The notes: generated by a model from the sequence alone, not told the origin. A stretch of 42,891 nt of DNA from Clostridia bacterium (GCA_017397765.1 JAFQIB010000117.1:1-42891), one strand, 5' to 3'. Positions 34,575-42,634 are shown, counted from the stretch's first letter. A program made the numbers and translations.

Positions 34575-35582
34575 TCAGCAATCAATGAACTTTCTGAATT
34601 CGGTCAGGATGCCGATACCGTCCGGATAATGCGCGGCAAACTGAGGCACCGCGTGGCTGGGGAAAGAATTGCCTTCAATGAAGGTCGGACCGTTCTCCGT
34701 GATTGCCACGTCCCAGGCAATAAAGCGCATCTGGGGCACCTTGCGGGCCGCCGCCATGCACATGGCCTTGGCTTCCTCCCAGTACGGGATGGTGAAGCCG
34801 ATGATCTCCGTGCCGGTGATGGGATGCTTGGTATAGGTGTTGCCGGCTTTATCCGCGCCCACGGTGAGCAGCTTGCCGCTCTCCAGATCCACACGGGCAG
34901 CCATACCGCCGCAGTCCACATTGTCCATCACCTTGCCGTTACCGATGCGGACAAAGCCGTAGACAATGCCTTCCGCCTTGTCGCCCAGCAGAGTCGCAAT
35001 GCGGCAGGTATTGACGGAGGTCGGGCACAGGCGGGCCATTTCAGGATGCTGGACGACGATTTCTTCCAGGATACCGATGCCGTCCGCCTTCAGACGGGCC
35101 AGGAAGGCTTCTGCGCCGTCTGCCCAGTCCGCAGGCGTGTATTTGTAGATGCCCACGCCGCTGGAGCCCTCCAGGGGCTTACCGATCAGGTCCGGCAGCG
35201 TCATCATCTCCGCGACCTCCGCCGCTGTGGTCGCTTCGTTGATCAGCAGCCACTTGCGGGGAATCCACTCCTTGAACAGCGCATTGAACTGGGTCTTGTC
35301 GTCGAAGAAATGCCAGTACTCCTTGGGATTCATCCGGCGGACGATCCCGTTGGAGATGCCGCGGGTGATGACGGTGCGGCGCTGAGCGTCGTTCAGGTTG
35401 TACATCTGCGCGATCTTGTAATCCACATAGCCCGCATTGTACTTCACTGCGCAGCGGAGCATATCGCACAGCAGCCAGATACGGGACTTCCCGCTGCGCT
35501 CCTTCAGCAGCGCAGTGGTCTTCCACATGGCCTTCCAGTCCATCTTGAACAGACGATTGAAGAAATACGAAAGACGGCTCAT
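34575..35582 (-). CDS. Sugar-transfer-associated ATP-grasp protein
   Basis: A 335-residue ATP-grasp protein of the ATPgrasp_ST (sugar-transfer associated) type. A helical N-terminus (MSRLSYFFNRLFKMDWKAMW) precedes the fold; PDLIGKPLEGSSGVGIYKY is the phosphate-binding loop region, ILEEIVVQHPEMARLCPTSV and NTCRIATLLG the central core, and AWDVAITENGPTFIEGNS the metal-binding end. Relatives occur in exopolysaccharide loci and probably join a carboxylate to an amine or sugar; the substrate is unknown. ATG 35582 follows AAAGGAAGG. No glycosyltransferase is near. The upstream gene is ychF, from which it may be transcribed, unless the hairpins at 35626-35701 stop it. Confidence 0.82.
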   Translation of the reverse strand: MSRLSYFFNRLFKMDWKAMWKTTALLKERSGKSRIWLLCDMLRCAVKYNAGYVDYKIAQMYNLNDAQRRTVITRGISNGIVRRMNPKEYWHFFDDKTQFNALFKEWIPRKWLLINEATTAAEVAEMMTLPDLIGKPLEGSSGVGIYKYTPADWADGAEAFLARLKADGIGILEEIVVQHPEMARLCPTSVNTCRIATLLGDKAEGIVYGFVRIGNGKVMDNVDCGGMAARVDLESGKLLTVGADKAGNTYTKHPITGTEIIGFTIPYWEEAKAMCMAAARKVPQMRFIAWDVAITENGPTFIEGNSFPSHAVPQFAAHYPDGIGILTEFRKFIDC

Positions 35583-35625
35583 GAGGCAACCTTCCTTTCG
35601 TGAATGAGTTGCGATACTGCGTTGC

Positions 35626-35701
35626 GGAGCGCCCTCCGCGCTCCATGACTCCTGCTCAGAAGCCATCGCCGCGCGGTAGCGCCAAACCGGGTCGAAGACC
35701 C
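35626..35701 (-). other. Two hairpins between ychF and ATP-grasp gene
   Basis: GGGTC-GAA-GACCC (35689-35701) overlaps the last base region of the ychF stop, and GGAGCGC-N5-GCGCTCC (35626-35644) lies further on. Neither has a T-tract. They may protect the mRNA end or cause partial termination; the rest of 35583-35701 has nothing gene-like. Confidence 0.45.
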
Positions 35702-36799
35702 TTAAACGTTAAAGCGGAACAGGGTGATGTCGCCGTCCTTCATGACGTACTCCTTGCCCTCGGAGCGGACAAGGCCCTTCTCCTTGCAGGCAGCCATGGA
35801 GCCCAGCTCGACCAGGGTATCAAAGGGCACGATCTCTGCACGGATAAAGCCGCGCTCAAAGTCGGTATGGATCTTGCCCGCAGCCTGGGGCGCCTTGGTG
35901 CCGTTCTTGATGGTCCAGGCGCGGCACTCGTCCTCGCCCGCTGTCAGGAAGGAGATCAGGCCCAGCAGCCGGTAGCAGGCGGTGATCAGACGATCCAGAC
36001 CGGACTGGCCGATGCCCAGGCCCTCCAGGAATTCCGCCTTCTCCTCCGCATCCATCTGGGCAATCTCTTCCTCGATTGCCGCAGAGATGACCAGCATTTC
36101 CGCCCCCTCGGACTTGGCGATGCCGTCCACCTTGTCCAGGCCGGGGATATCGGACAGGTCGCCGCCCAGCGCATCCTCGGCAATATTGGCCGCATAGATG
36201 ACAGGCTTGGTGGTCAGCAGGAACCAGCTGTTGACAACCTCGCGCTCCTCATCGTCCATCGGGCAGGTACGGGCAGGCTTGCCGGACTCCAGATGGTTGT
36301 ACAGACGATCCGCCAGATCAACCTCCACGCCGGCCTTCTTGTCACCGCCGCGGAAGCTCTTGAGGGCCTTGTCCTTGCGGCGCTGGATGGACTCCATATC
36401 CGCAAAGATCAGCTCCAGATTGATGGTCTCGATATCACGGGCGGGATCGATGGAGCCGTCCACGTGAATGATATTCTCATCCTCAAAGCAGCGCACCACA
36501 TGAACGATGGCGTCCACCTCGCGGATGTGGCTGAGGAACTTGTTGCCCAGGCCCTCGCCGTGGGACGCGCCCTTCACCAGACCGGCAATATCCACGAATT
36601 CAATGGTCGTGGGGGTGACCTTCTTGGGGTGGTACATGTCCGCCAGCACGTCCAGACGGCTGTCGGGCACCATGACCATGCCGGTATTGGGCTCGATGGT
36701 GCAGAAGGGATAATTGGCGGCCTGTGCGCCCGCCTTGGTGATCGCATTGAAAAGGGTGCTCTTGCCGACATTCGGCAGACCCACAACGCCAAGCTTCAT
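35702..36799 (-). CDS. ychF: Redox-regulated ATPase YchF (Obg-like)
   Basis: A 365-residue Obg-family P-loop protein that binds ATP rather than GTP and associates with ribosomes; it helps translation of some mRNAs and is linked to oxidative-stress response. P-loop GLPNVGKST (K13), switch I FCTIEPNTGMV, DIAGLVKGASHGEGLG, and NIAE in place of the GTPase NKxD motif, the basis for ATP preference. A coiled-coil domain (about 125-205) and a C-terminal TGS domain (ISFLTAG to end FRFNV) complete it. ATG 36799 follows AAGGAGA; the longer frame is not supported and crosses the promoter. Monocistronic or leading the ATP-grasp gene. Confidence 0.96.
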   Translation of the reverse strand: MKLGVVGLPNVGKSTLFNAITKAGAQAANYPFCTIEPNTGMVMVPDSRLDVLADMYHPKKVTPTTIEFVDIAGLVKGASHGEGLGNKFLSHIREVDAIVHVVRCFEDENIIHVDGSIDPARDIETINLELIFADMESIQRRKDKALKSFRGGDKKAGVEVDLADRLYNHLESGKPARTCPMDDEEREVVNSWFLLTTKPVIYAANIAEDALGGDLSDIPGLDKVDGIAKSEGAEMLVISAAIEEEIAQMDAEEKAEFLEGLGIGQSGLDRLITACYRLLGLISFLTAGEDECRAWTIKNGTKAPQAAGKIHTDFERGFIRAEIVPFDTLVELGSMAACKEKGLVRSEGKEYVMKDGDITLFRFNV

Positions 36800-36842
36800 A
36801 TCGTCGGAATCTCCTTCGTATTTGGGTTTGGTTATCCATGCT

Positions 36843-36871
36843 ATTATATACGCTTTCCATGAAAAAAGCAA
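36843..36871 (-). promoter_or_regulatory. Promoter of ychF
   Basis: Minus strand: -35 TTGCTT (36871-36866), 17-bp spacer, -10 TATAAT (36848-36843). Confidence 0.75.
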
Positions 36872-36921
36872 GGTTGCAGACGATGAGTTTTCGCTTTTCC
36901 GGATCGCTCCCGCGCCATGGA

Positions 36922-36950
36922 TTGTCAATCCATTTGAATTATGCTATGCT
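36922..36950 (+). promoter_or_regulatory. Promoter of leader ORFs and methyltransferase
   Basis: -35 TTGTCA (36922-36927), 17-bp spacer, extended -10 TGC-TATGCT (36945-36950). Confidence 0.6.
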
Positions 36951-36994
36951 ATGTTTACCGCACAGCGGAATTCGTTTGAAAGGAAGGAATCGGC

Positions 36995-37042
36995 ATGAAG
37001 AAGACGTTTGAACTGTATACTCAGGAGGGCTTGTCTGCATGA
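36995..37042 (+). CDS. Short upstream ORF (possible leader peptide)
   Basis: A 15-codon ORF, MKKTFELYTQEGLSA, with GAAAGGAAGGAA before its ATG. Its stop overlaps (ATGA) the start of a 5-codon ORF MTLRD (37039-37056), which has its own AGGAGGG and ends in TGA directly before, and in the same frame as, the methyltransferase region. The chain suggests translational coupling, or a decayed N-terminus of a longer gene. Too short for family recognition. Confidence 0.5.
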   Translation: MKKTFELYTQEGLSA

Positions 37043-37068
37043 CCCTCCGCGACTGAATGGAGGAACAT

Positions 37069-37866
37069 ATGGCGCTGAACTGGATTGATGTAAACGACTA
37101 TGACTTTAGCTGTCTGCTCATGATGGAACGCTTTCAGCTGCGATATCTGTGCGAATACGGCGCAGAGGCCCTGGGCAGCAGGCTTGGCACGGCGCTGAAG
37201 GCGCATCCTGCCGTGCATTGGTACATCGCGCAGCTGCTTCCCGAGTATGCCGACAACCTGACTCAGCAGGCATTGCAAGCGCCTGCTGAGTCAGGAGATG
37301 CACTGCGGCAATGCGAATGCGCCGTCATGGCCTGGATGGAGGATTTCGTGACCTACACAACGCCCCAGGTCATGGATGCGCAATGCCCCTTTATCTACGG
37401 CTGGGACAAGGCAAGGCTCTTTGAGCTGGCAAACCTTTCCGGCAAGCGTGTACTGGATGTAGGCAGCGGTAATGGCCGCCTGACCTTTGCGGCTGCGGAA
37501 AAAGCAGCGGAAGTATATGCCGTGGAGCCCGTTGAAACCCTTCGTCACTATCTGCGGGAAAAATGCCGGCAGGAGAACATCCGCAATGTCCGGGTGACTG
37601 ACGGATTTGTGGAGGCTCTCCCCTATCCGGACGATACCTTCGATGTCGTCCTGTCCGGCCATGTGGTTGGCGATGACCTTGACCGGGAGCTCGCAGAGCT
37701 TGAGCGAGTGTGCAAGCCCGGCGGCTTCATCCTGGATGTGCCCGGCGATCAGCCCTGGCACGCCCAGGTGAATCCTGAGCTGGTTGCAAGAGGCTACGAG
37801 CCCCTTGCCTATACCGGTTCCTTTGGAGAGCCTGTCATCCGCTACCGCAAGCAGATCAACAAATGA
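37069..37866 (+). CDS. SAM-dependent class I methyltransferase
   Basis: A 265-residue protein. The C-terminal ~150 residues are a Methyltransf_11-type domain: GKRVLDVGSGNGRLTFAAA (motif I, SAM binding), YAVEPVETLRHYL (post I), GFVEALPYPDDTFDVVLSGHVV (motif II), and LERVCKPGGFILDVPG (motif III). The N-terminal ~110 residues are helical and unrecognised. The start is ATG 37069, with GGAGG 5 bases upstream; an in-frame ATG at 37057 directly follows a TGA. The substrate is unknown. A perfect 15-bp inverted repeat within the gene encodes the segment LTQQALQAPAESG. It is divergent from ychF with its own promoter. Confidence 0.87.
   Translation: MALNWIDVNDYDFSCLLMMERFQLRYLCEYGAEALGSRLGTALKAHPAVHWYIAQLLPEYADNLTQQALQAPAESGDALRQCECAVMAWMEDFVTYTTPQVMDAQCPFIYGWDKARLFELANLSGKRVLDVGSGNGRLTFAAAEKAAEVYAVEPVETLRHYLREKCRQENIRNVRVTDGFVEALPYPDDTFDVVLSGHVVGDDLDRELAELERVCKPGGFILDVPGDQPWHAQVNPELVARGYEPLAYTGSFGEPVIRYRKQINK
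37257..37295. repeat. Perfect 15-bp inverted repeat inside the methyltransferase gene
   Basis: CCTGACTCAGCAGGC (37257-37271) is the exact reverse complement of 37281-37295, with loop ATTGCAAGC. It is in frame and encodes a loop rich in Gln, Ala and Pro. A stem of this length within a coding region is uncommon and could be an inserted palindromic element. Confidence 0.9.
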
Positions 37867-37870
37867 ACAT

Positions 37871-37913
37871 GGCCGACGCATTGGCGCTGATGCCCTGCGT
37901 CGGCCTTTTTTTT
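37871..37913 (+). terminator. Terminator of the methyltransferase gene
   Basis: GGCCGACGCA (37871-37880) pairs with TGCGTCGGCC (37896-37905), then TTTTTTTT. It lies between convergent genes. Confidence 0.92.
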
Positions 37914-37919
37914 ACAGCC

Positions 37920-39080
37920 TTACCGCCAATTATCCAGAATCCGGTACAGCCCCTCAATGAATCCCGGGCGCGGCACGTCCGCTGCTGCAATGCAATTCAG
38001 CTTTGCAATCACCTGGCCGTCCAGCAGCACATTCACCGTGCCCAGCACATCACCCTGCGCAACAGGCGCATCAACAGCTTCCGGCAAGTTCAGCTCCAGC
38101 TTCAGCCCGGATTGCTGTCCATTTTTCAGCAGCATGGACAACCCGCCGCCCATTGCCAGCTCCACCGTATCCGCCGCGCCGCCCCGGACAGGCAGCTGTT
38201 CCCCCAGCAAGTCACCCTTGTTTGCAATGGCAATGCGCTGATAGTTGGCAAACCCATAATCCAGCATGGCCCGCGCCTCGTCAAAGCGGGTCTGGCTGAC
38301 CGGGGTGCCCAGCACAATGGCAACCAGCCGCATTCCGTTTTTTTCAGCCGTGGCCGCAAGGCAATACTTCGCTGCATCCGTGGAGCCGGTCTTGAAGCCG
38401 TCACAGCCCTGATAGAATCGTACAAGCCGGTTGGTGTTGGTCAGATCGGTCACCCGGCCGCCGGGATGCGTCAGCTTGTCGATCCACACGGAGGAATAGG
38501 CCGTATACTGCGGATGCTTCGCGACCTCGCAGCAGAGCGTGCATACATCCCGCGCCGTCGTATACTGCCCCTCCTGAGGATAGCCGGTGCAGTTGACATA
38601 ATGGGTATTGGTCATTCCCAACTCGGCAGCCCGGGCATTCATCCGGGCAACGAAGGCTTCTTCGCTGCCGCAGAGATACTCCGCCAGCGCCACGGCTGAA
38701 TCATTCGCACTGGCCATGATGGTCGTGCGGAGCAGATCCTCCAGGGAGTAAGTCGCATTGGCATCCAGCAGCGCCTGCGAGCCCTTCATGGCCGCCGCCG
38801 TCCGGCTCACCTGCACGCTGTCCTTCAGCGTCACTTCCCCCCGGTCAAGGGCCTCCAGCACCAGCAGCGCTGTCATCAGCTTGGTGATGGACGCCACCTC
38901 CCGCTTCTCATCCGCATGCTTCTCAATAATAATTGTCCCCGTGGATGTCTCTGCAAGCACCGCCGCCGGAGAAGTCATGCTCATCGGCTGACCGTCTTCC
39001 AGGGGCTTCGCCGCCGCCGTCATCGGGAGCAGCAGGAAAATCGCCGCTGCCAAAGCTGTAACACGCTGCAAAAAGGACAT
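37920..39080 (-). CDS. dacF: D-alanyl-D-alanine carboxypeptidase, DacF-like
   Basis: A 386-residue low-molecular-weight PBP, paralogue of the enzyme at 6755-8200. Signal peptide (1-24, TAAA), S64-I-T-K67, S124-A-N126 (SAN as in DacF, rather than SGN) and K230-T-G232 form the active site. A PBP5 C-terminal domain follows; the tail FIEGLYRILDNWR looks like an amphipathic membrane anchor. In B. subtilis DacF is made in the forespore and tunes cortex cross-linking, so a sporulation role is plausible. ATG 39080 has GAGGAGG upstream. The start codon and part of the ribosome site lie in a perfect 12-bp hairpin, so translation may be gated. No promoter of the usual type was found. Confidence 0.9.
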   Translation of the reverse strand: MSFLQRVTALAAAIFLLLPMTAAAKPLEDGQPMSMTSPAAVLAETSTGTIIIEKHADEKREVASITKLMTALLVLEALDRGEVTLKDSVQVSRTAAAMKGSQALLDANATYSLEDLLRTTIMASANDSAVALAEYLCGSEEAFVARMNARAAELGMTNTHYVNCTGYPQEGQYTTARDVCTLCCEVAKHPQYTAYSSVWIDKLTHPGGRVTDLTNTNRLVRFYQGCDGFKTGSTDAAKYCLAATAEKNGMRLVAIVLGTPVSQTRFDEARAMLDYGFANYQRIAIANKGDLLGEQLPVRGGAADTVELAMGGGLSMLLKNGQQSGLKLELNLPEAVDAPVAQGDVLGTVNVLLDGQVIAKLNCIAAADVPRPGFIEGLYRILDNWR

Positions 39081-39114
39081 GCTGATTCCTCCTCAATCGT
39101 TTGGAATCAGCATG
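39078..39114 (-). promoter_or_regulatory. Hairpin masking the dacF-like start codon
   Basis: On the minus strand CATGCTGATTCC (39114-39103) pairs exactly with GGAATCAGCATG (39089-39078). The last three bases of the second arm are the ATG of the carboxypeptidase gene; the GAGGAGG ribosome site is split between the 13-base loop and the stem. This would block initiation unless it is unfolded. Confidence 0.75.
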
Positions 39115-39122
39115 CCCTGTAA

Positions 39123-39150
39123 AATTCAGAATTATGAATTCGGAATTCGG
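39123..39150. repeat. Degenerate AATTNNG heptamer array
   Basis: Four tandem 7-mers: AATTCAG, AATTATG, AATTCGG, AATTCGG. They fill the gap between the SDR stop and the dacF hairpin. Heptameric intergenic repeats of this kind occur in some bacteria; whether this organism has others cannot be told from one window. Confidence 0.75.
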
Positions 39151-39152
39151 AT

Positions 39153-39887
39153 TTATATGACCAGGCCGCCGCTCACGCCAAGCACCTGGCCGGTGATGAA
39201 GGAAGCGCCCTCGCTGCAGAGGAAGAGGATCGTTTGGGCGACCTCGTCTGCTTCGCCGATGCGCCCAAGGGGCGTCTCCTCCGCCAGTGCAGCCCGGTCT
39301 TCGTCGGTCAGCTGGGCGTTCATGTCGGTGTCGATCACGCCGGGCGTGACGCAGTTCACCCGCACGCCGCTGGGGCCGACCTCCTTGGCCAGCGCCTTGG
39401 TCATGCCGATCAGCGCCGCCTTGGCAGCAGAATAGGCTACCTCACAGCTCGCGCCAACCTCGCCCCACATGCTGCTGACGTTGACGATGCAGCCCTGCTG
39501 TGCGGAAATCATCCCCGGAAGCACCGCCTTTGTGACGGAGAAAGTACCGCGGACGTTCACCGCAAAGAGGTGATCCCACTCGGCCTCCGTCATATCCGTC
39601 AGCAGCCCGATATGGGCAATGCCGGCGCAGTTGACCAGCACATCCAGCCGATGCCAGACACGCAGCACATTTTTCATCACCGTTGCGACCTGCTCCGCAT
39701 CGGAAATATCACAGCGGAAAGCCGTCACGTCGCAGCACTCGTCGCGAAGGCTGCTTGCCAGCGCCTCCGCCAGCGCTTCGTTGCTGCGGTAGAAGAATAC
39801 TACGCTGTAGCCGGCTCTTGCAAAGGCCCGGACGCAGGCAGCGCCAATCCCCCGGCTGCCGCCGGTAATCAGTACGTTGCGTCTCAT
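39153..39887 (-). CDS. SDR-family oxidoreductase (FabG-like)
   Basis: A 244-residue classical short-chain dehydrogenase. NAD(P)-binding TGGSRGIG (T8-G15), NAG-like motif NCAGI, N111, S139 and catalytic Y152/K156 (YSAAK), then TPGVIDTDM. Tail ITGQVLGVSGGLVI is typical of FabG-type enzymes. It may be a 3-oxoacyl-ACP reductase or act on another ketone; there is no fatty-acid cluster nearby, so the true substrate is open. ATG 39887 lies 1 base past the punA stop, with GAGG just upstream; translation is coupled. Last gene of the deoB-punA-SDR operon, an odd partner for nucleoside salvage. Confidence 0.88.
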   Translation of the reverse strand: MRRNVLITGGSRGIGAACVRAFARAGYSVVFFYRSNEALAEALASSLRDECCDVTAFRCDISDAEQVATVMKNVLRVWHRLDVLVNCAGIAHIGLLTDMTEAEWDHLFAVNVRGTFSVTKAVLPGMISAQQGCIVNVSSMWGEVGASCEVAYSAAKAALIGMTKALAKEVGPSGVRVNCVTPGVIDTDMNAQLTDEDRAALAEETPLGRIGEADEVAQTILFLCSEGASFITGQVLGVSGGLVI

Positions 39888-39888
39888 A

Positions 39889-40707
39889 TCACAGGGCCTC
39901 AATGGTCGCATCCAGCAGCGCGCGGAAGGTGCCCTTCACGCGGGCCGCCGTATCAATGACCTCCTGCTCGTCCAGCAGCACGTCCAGGATGCCCGCCGCC
40001 ATATTGGTGATGCAGCTCACGCCCAGCACCCGCATGCCGCAGTGGCGGGCCACAATGGTCTCCGGCACCGTGGACATGCCCACAGCGTCTGCCCCAAGAA
40101 TGCGGGCCATCCGGATCTCCGCAGGCGTTTCGTAGCAGGGGCCATTCATCCACATATAGACGCCCTTCTGCACCGCAACGCCCAGCTTTTTTGCCTGCTG
40201 CTCGCAAAGCGCGATCAGCTCCAGGTCATAGGCATGGGACATGTCGGGGAAACGAACGCCAAACTCCGAAAGATTCGGGCCGGTGAGCGGATTCTTGCCG
40301 GACATGTTGATGAAATCGCTGATGATCATCAGGCAGCCCTGGGAGAAGTCCAGGTTCACGCCGCCTGCTGCGTTGGTGACAAAGAGCGTCTTGACGCCCA
40401 GCAGCGACATGACGCGCACCGGCATGGTGACCTCCTCCATGCTCCAGCCCTCATAGGCGTGGAAACGGCCCTGCATCATGCAGACGCGCTTGCCGTGGAG
40501 CTTGCCTGTCCACCAGCGGCCTGCATGACCCGGCGCAGTGGAATGCGGAAAGCCGGGAATATCCTTGTAATCAACGTATTTCGCATCCTCCAGCGCCTCG
40601 ACATAGTCGCCCAGGCCGGAGCCGAGGATCACGCCGACCTCCGCCTCGCCGACCTGCTCGCGGATGTAGTCCGCCGCCGCATGGAGCTTATCAATATATG
40701 CCTGCAT
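39889..40707 (-). CDS. punA: Purine-nucleoside phosphorylase
   Basis: A 272-residue trimeric-type PNP that splits inosine or guanosine (and deoxy forms) with phosphate into base and (deoxy)ribose-1-phosphate. Phosphate site ILGSGLG, MQGRFHAYEGW (active-site His83), GPCYETPAEIR (Glu in the base pocket), VGMSTVPE and NMAAG (Asn that grips the base) are all present. ATG 40707 follows GGAGG by 8 bases. It sits 18 bases after deoB, so the sugar phosphate it makes is handled by the enzyme encoded upstream. Confidence 0.95.
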   Translation of the reverse strand: MQAYIDKLHAAADYIREQVGEAEVGVILGSGLGDYVEALEDAKYVDYKDIPGFPHSTAPGHAGRWWTGKLHGKRVCMMQGRFHAYEGWSMEEVTMPVRVMSLLGVKTLFVTNAAGGVNLDFSQGCLMIISDFINMSGKNPLTGPNLSEFGVRFPDMSHAYDLELIALCEQQAKKLGVAVQKGVYMWMNGPCYETPAEIRMARILGADAVGMSTVPETIVARHCGMRVLGVSCITNMAAGILDVLLDEQEVIDTAARVKGTFRALLDATIEAL

Positions 40708-40725
40708 CGTTGTATCCTCCGTAAC

Positions 40726-41889
40726 TCAAAGTTTGTCTGCAAAGGAAACTGCGCCAAAGCGATCCGGCAGCCCCAGCCATTCCGCACAGGTGGCCGCCAC
40801 ATCGGCATAGGTCGTACGGGTGCCGAGGTTGACAAGCCCCTTCATCCCCTTATGCCACACCATCAGCGGAATATGCTCCCGGGTATGATCGGTGCCGGGG
40901 AAGCACGGGTCGCAGCCGTGATCTGCCGTGATGATGAGCAGATCCTCCTCCGTCATCAGCGCCTGGATCTCCGGCAGCTTCCGATCAAAGTATTCCAGCG
41001 CTTTGGCAAAGCCCTCAGCGTCGTTGCGGTGTCCATAGAGAGAATCCGTGTCCACCAGATTGGTGAAGCAGAAGCCCTCAAAGGGCTGTCTCATGTAGTC
41101 CATCCAGGCATCAATGCAGGCCGGATTACCGCTGGCATGGTTGGAGCCGGTCAGGCCCTTCTCCGCAAAGATGTCCTCAATCTTGCCTACGCCCAGAGAA
41201 GCCATGCCGGCTTCCTCACAGGCGTCCAGCAGCGTCCGGCTGAAGGGCGGCACAGCAAAATCCCGCCGGCCGGAGGTGCGGACGAACGCGCCCTTTCCGG
41301 TGCCTACAAAGGGTCGGGCAATGACGCGGCCCACGCACAGGTCACCCGTCAGCATTTCGCGGGCGATCCGGCAGAATGCATACAGCTCCTCCCGTGAGAA
41401 GATCTCCTCATGACAGGCGATCTGGAACACGCTGTCCGCCGAGGTATAGACAATGGGCGTGCGGTTCTTCATGTGCTCCTCGCCCAGCTCATCCAGAATG
41501 ACCGTGCCGGAGGAGGCGTAGTTGCCAATGCACTTGTAGCCGATGGCCTGTTCATAGCGGGCAATAAAATCAGCCGGGAAACCTGTATCCGTGAAGGTTG
41601 GGAAAGGCTTATCCAGCTTGCAGCCGGCAAGCTCCCAGTGACCGGTGGTCGTATCCTTACCGGCGCTGGCCTCCAGGCAGCGTCCAAAGGCGCCAACTGC
41701 TTCCGGGTCAGCCGGATAATGCGTCCCTTCGATATGCCCCATGCCCAGCCGAGCCATATTCGGCAGCTGCGGGCGGCATGTATCCACCACATGTCCCCAG
41801 GTGCAGGAGCCCATGTCACCATACTGCGCTGCATCCGGCAGATACCCGACGCCTGCGCCGTCCAGGACGGTCAAAAACACTCTCTTCAT
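40726..41889 (-). CDS. deoB: Phosphopentomutase
   Basis: A 387-residue alkaline-phosphatase-superfamily mutase interconverting (deoxy)ribose-1-phosphate and -5-phosphate. Metal ligands and the phosphorylated Thr are visible: VLDGAGVG (D10), GKDTTTGHWE (T80-T82 region), LVDTDSLYGHRND, ADHGCDP and GTDHTREH. Length is normal (~390). ATG 41889 follows AAGGAGG. First gene of the deoB-punA-SDR operon, so both steps of purine nucleoside breakdown are together. Confidence 0.96.
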   Translation of the reverse strand: MKRVFLTVLDGAGVGYLPDAAQYGDMGSCTWGHVVDTCRPQLPNMARLGMGHIEGTHYPADPEAVGAFGRCLEASAGKDTTTGHWELAGCKLDKPFPTFTDTGFPADFIARYEQAIGYKCIGNYASSGTVILDELGEEHMKNRTPIVYTSADSVFQIACHEEIFSREELYAFCRIAREMLTGDLCVGRVIARPFVGTGKGAFVRTSGRRDFAVPPFSRTLLDACEEAGMASLGVGKIEDIFAEKGLTGSNHASGNPACIDAWMDYMRQPFEGFCFTNLVDTDSLYGHRNDAEGFAKALEYFDRKLPEIQALMTEEDLLIITADHGCDPCFPGTDHTREHIPLMVWHKGMKGLVNLGTRTTYADVAATCAEWLGLPDRFGAVSFADKL

Positions 41890-41912
41890 ATCGGATTCCT
41901 CCTTATGATTTG

Positions 41913-41941
41913 ATTATACACCATTTCCAACAGATTGAAAA
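41913..41941 (-). promoter_or_regulatory. Promoter of deoB-punA-SDR
   Basis: Minus strand: -35 TTTTCA (41941-41936), 17-bp spacer, -10 TATAAT (41918-41913). Confidence 0.65.
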
Positions 41942-41980
41942 GTGAAAGATTTTGTGATAAGCTGTTGCAGAGGTGATTCG

Positions 41981-42634
41981 ATGATACGGCTGATGATCGA
42001 CGACCAATATCCGTCCATGCCCTGGGACAAAATCGATGCGGTGGTCTTTGACGTGGGCAATGTCCTTTTGACCTGGCAGGCACAGGAGCTGCTGGACCGG
42101 CTTGTGCCGGAGCATCCGGAGCTGCACGAGGAGCTGACTGTCCGCGTGTTCAAGTCTCCCTACTGGTGCATGCGTGACCGCAACAGCGCAACGTTGGAGG
42201 AAGTGATCGGCGCCATGTCCCGCACTGCGCCGGAGCTGGAGCCCTACATCCGTCGGATCATGACCGGCTGGATCGACCTGCCGTCCATTTCCGAAGGCGT
42301 GGAGGCCCTGAAGGCCTGCAAAGCCCACGGCGTCAAGCTTTATGCGCTGACCAACTACGCGGACAAGGAGTTTGCTTACGCCTGTGCACATCACAATTTC
42401 TTCCAGCTGTTTGATGATTACGTTGTCAGCGGACGTCTGCATCTGGTGAAGCCCGGACTGGAAATCTATGCCCGGCTGATTCACCAGTTCGATCTTGATC
42501 CGGCCCGTACGCTCTTCATTGATGACAGCCCGGCCAACATTGAAGCCGCGCTTGAATCCGGCTGGCAGGGCCTGTGCTACAACAAAGCAGGCAAGCTTCG
42601 GAATTTCTTCACAAAAACATCGTCAAATCCTTGA
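41981..42634 (+). CDS. HAD-superfamily phosphatase, YihX-like
   Basis: A 217-residue HAD hydrolase. Motif I is VVFDVGNVLL with nucleophile D24, but the usual second Asp is Gly26, as in YihX. Motif II is LYALTNYA, motif III the Lys of HLVKPGLEIY, motif IV LFIDDSPANIEAA. The helical cap lies between motifs I and II. YihX removes phosphate from glucose-1-phosphate; here the substrate is not known. ATG 41981 follows AGAGGTGA; an upstream GTG frame is less likely. Divergent from deoB; promoter boxes on this strand are weak (TTGAAA at 41935). Confidence 0.87.
   Translation: MIRLMIDDQYPSMPWDKIDAVVFDVGNVLLTWQAQELLDRLVPEHPELHEELTVRVFKSPYWCMRDRNSATLEEVIGAMSRTAPELEPYIRRIMTGWIDLPSISEGVEALKACKAHGVKLYALTNYADKEFAYACAHHNFFQLFDDYVVSGRLHLVKPGLEIYARLIHQFDLDPARTLFIDDSPANIEAALESGWQGLCYNKAGKLRNFFTKTSSNP

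Noticed and set aside
39888-39911. Longer N-terminus for the SDR protein overlapping punA
   Set aside because: The NAD-binding strand starts right after ATG 39887, the usual place; the extension has no family match.
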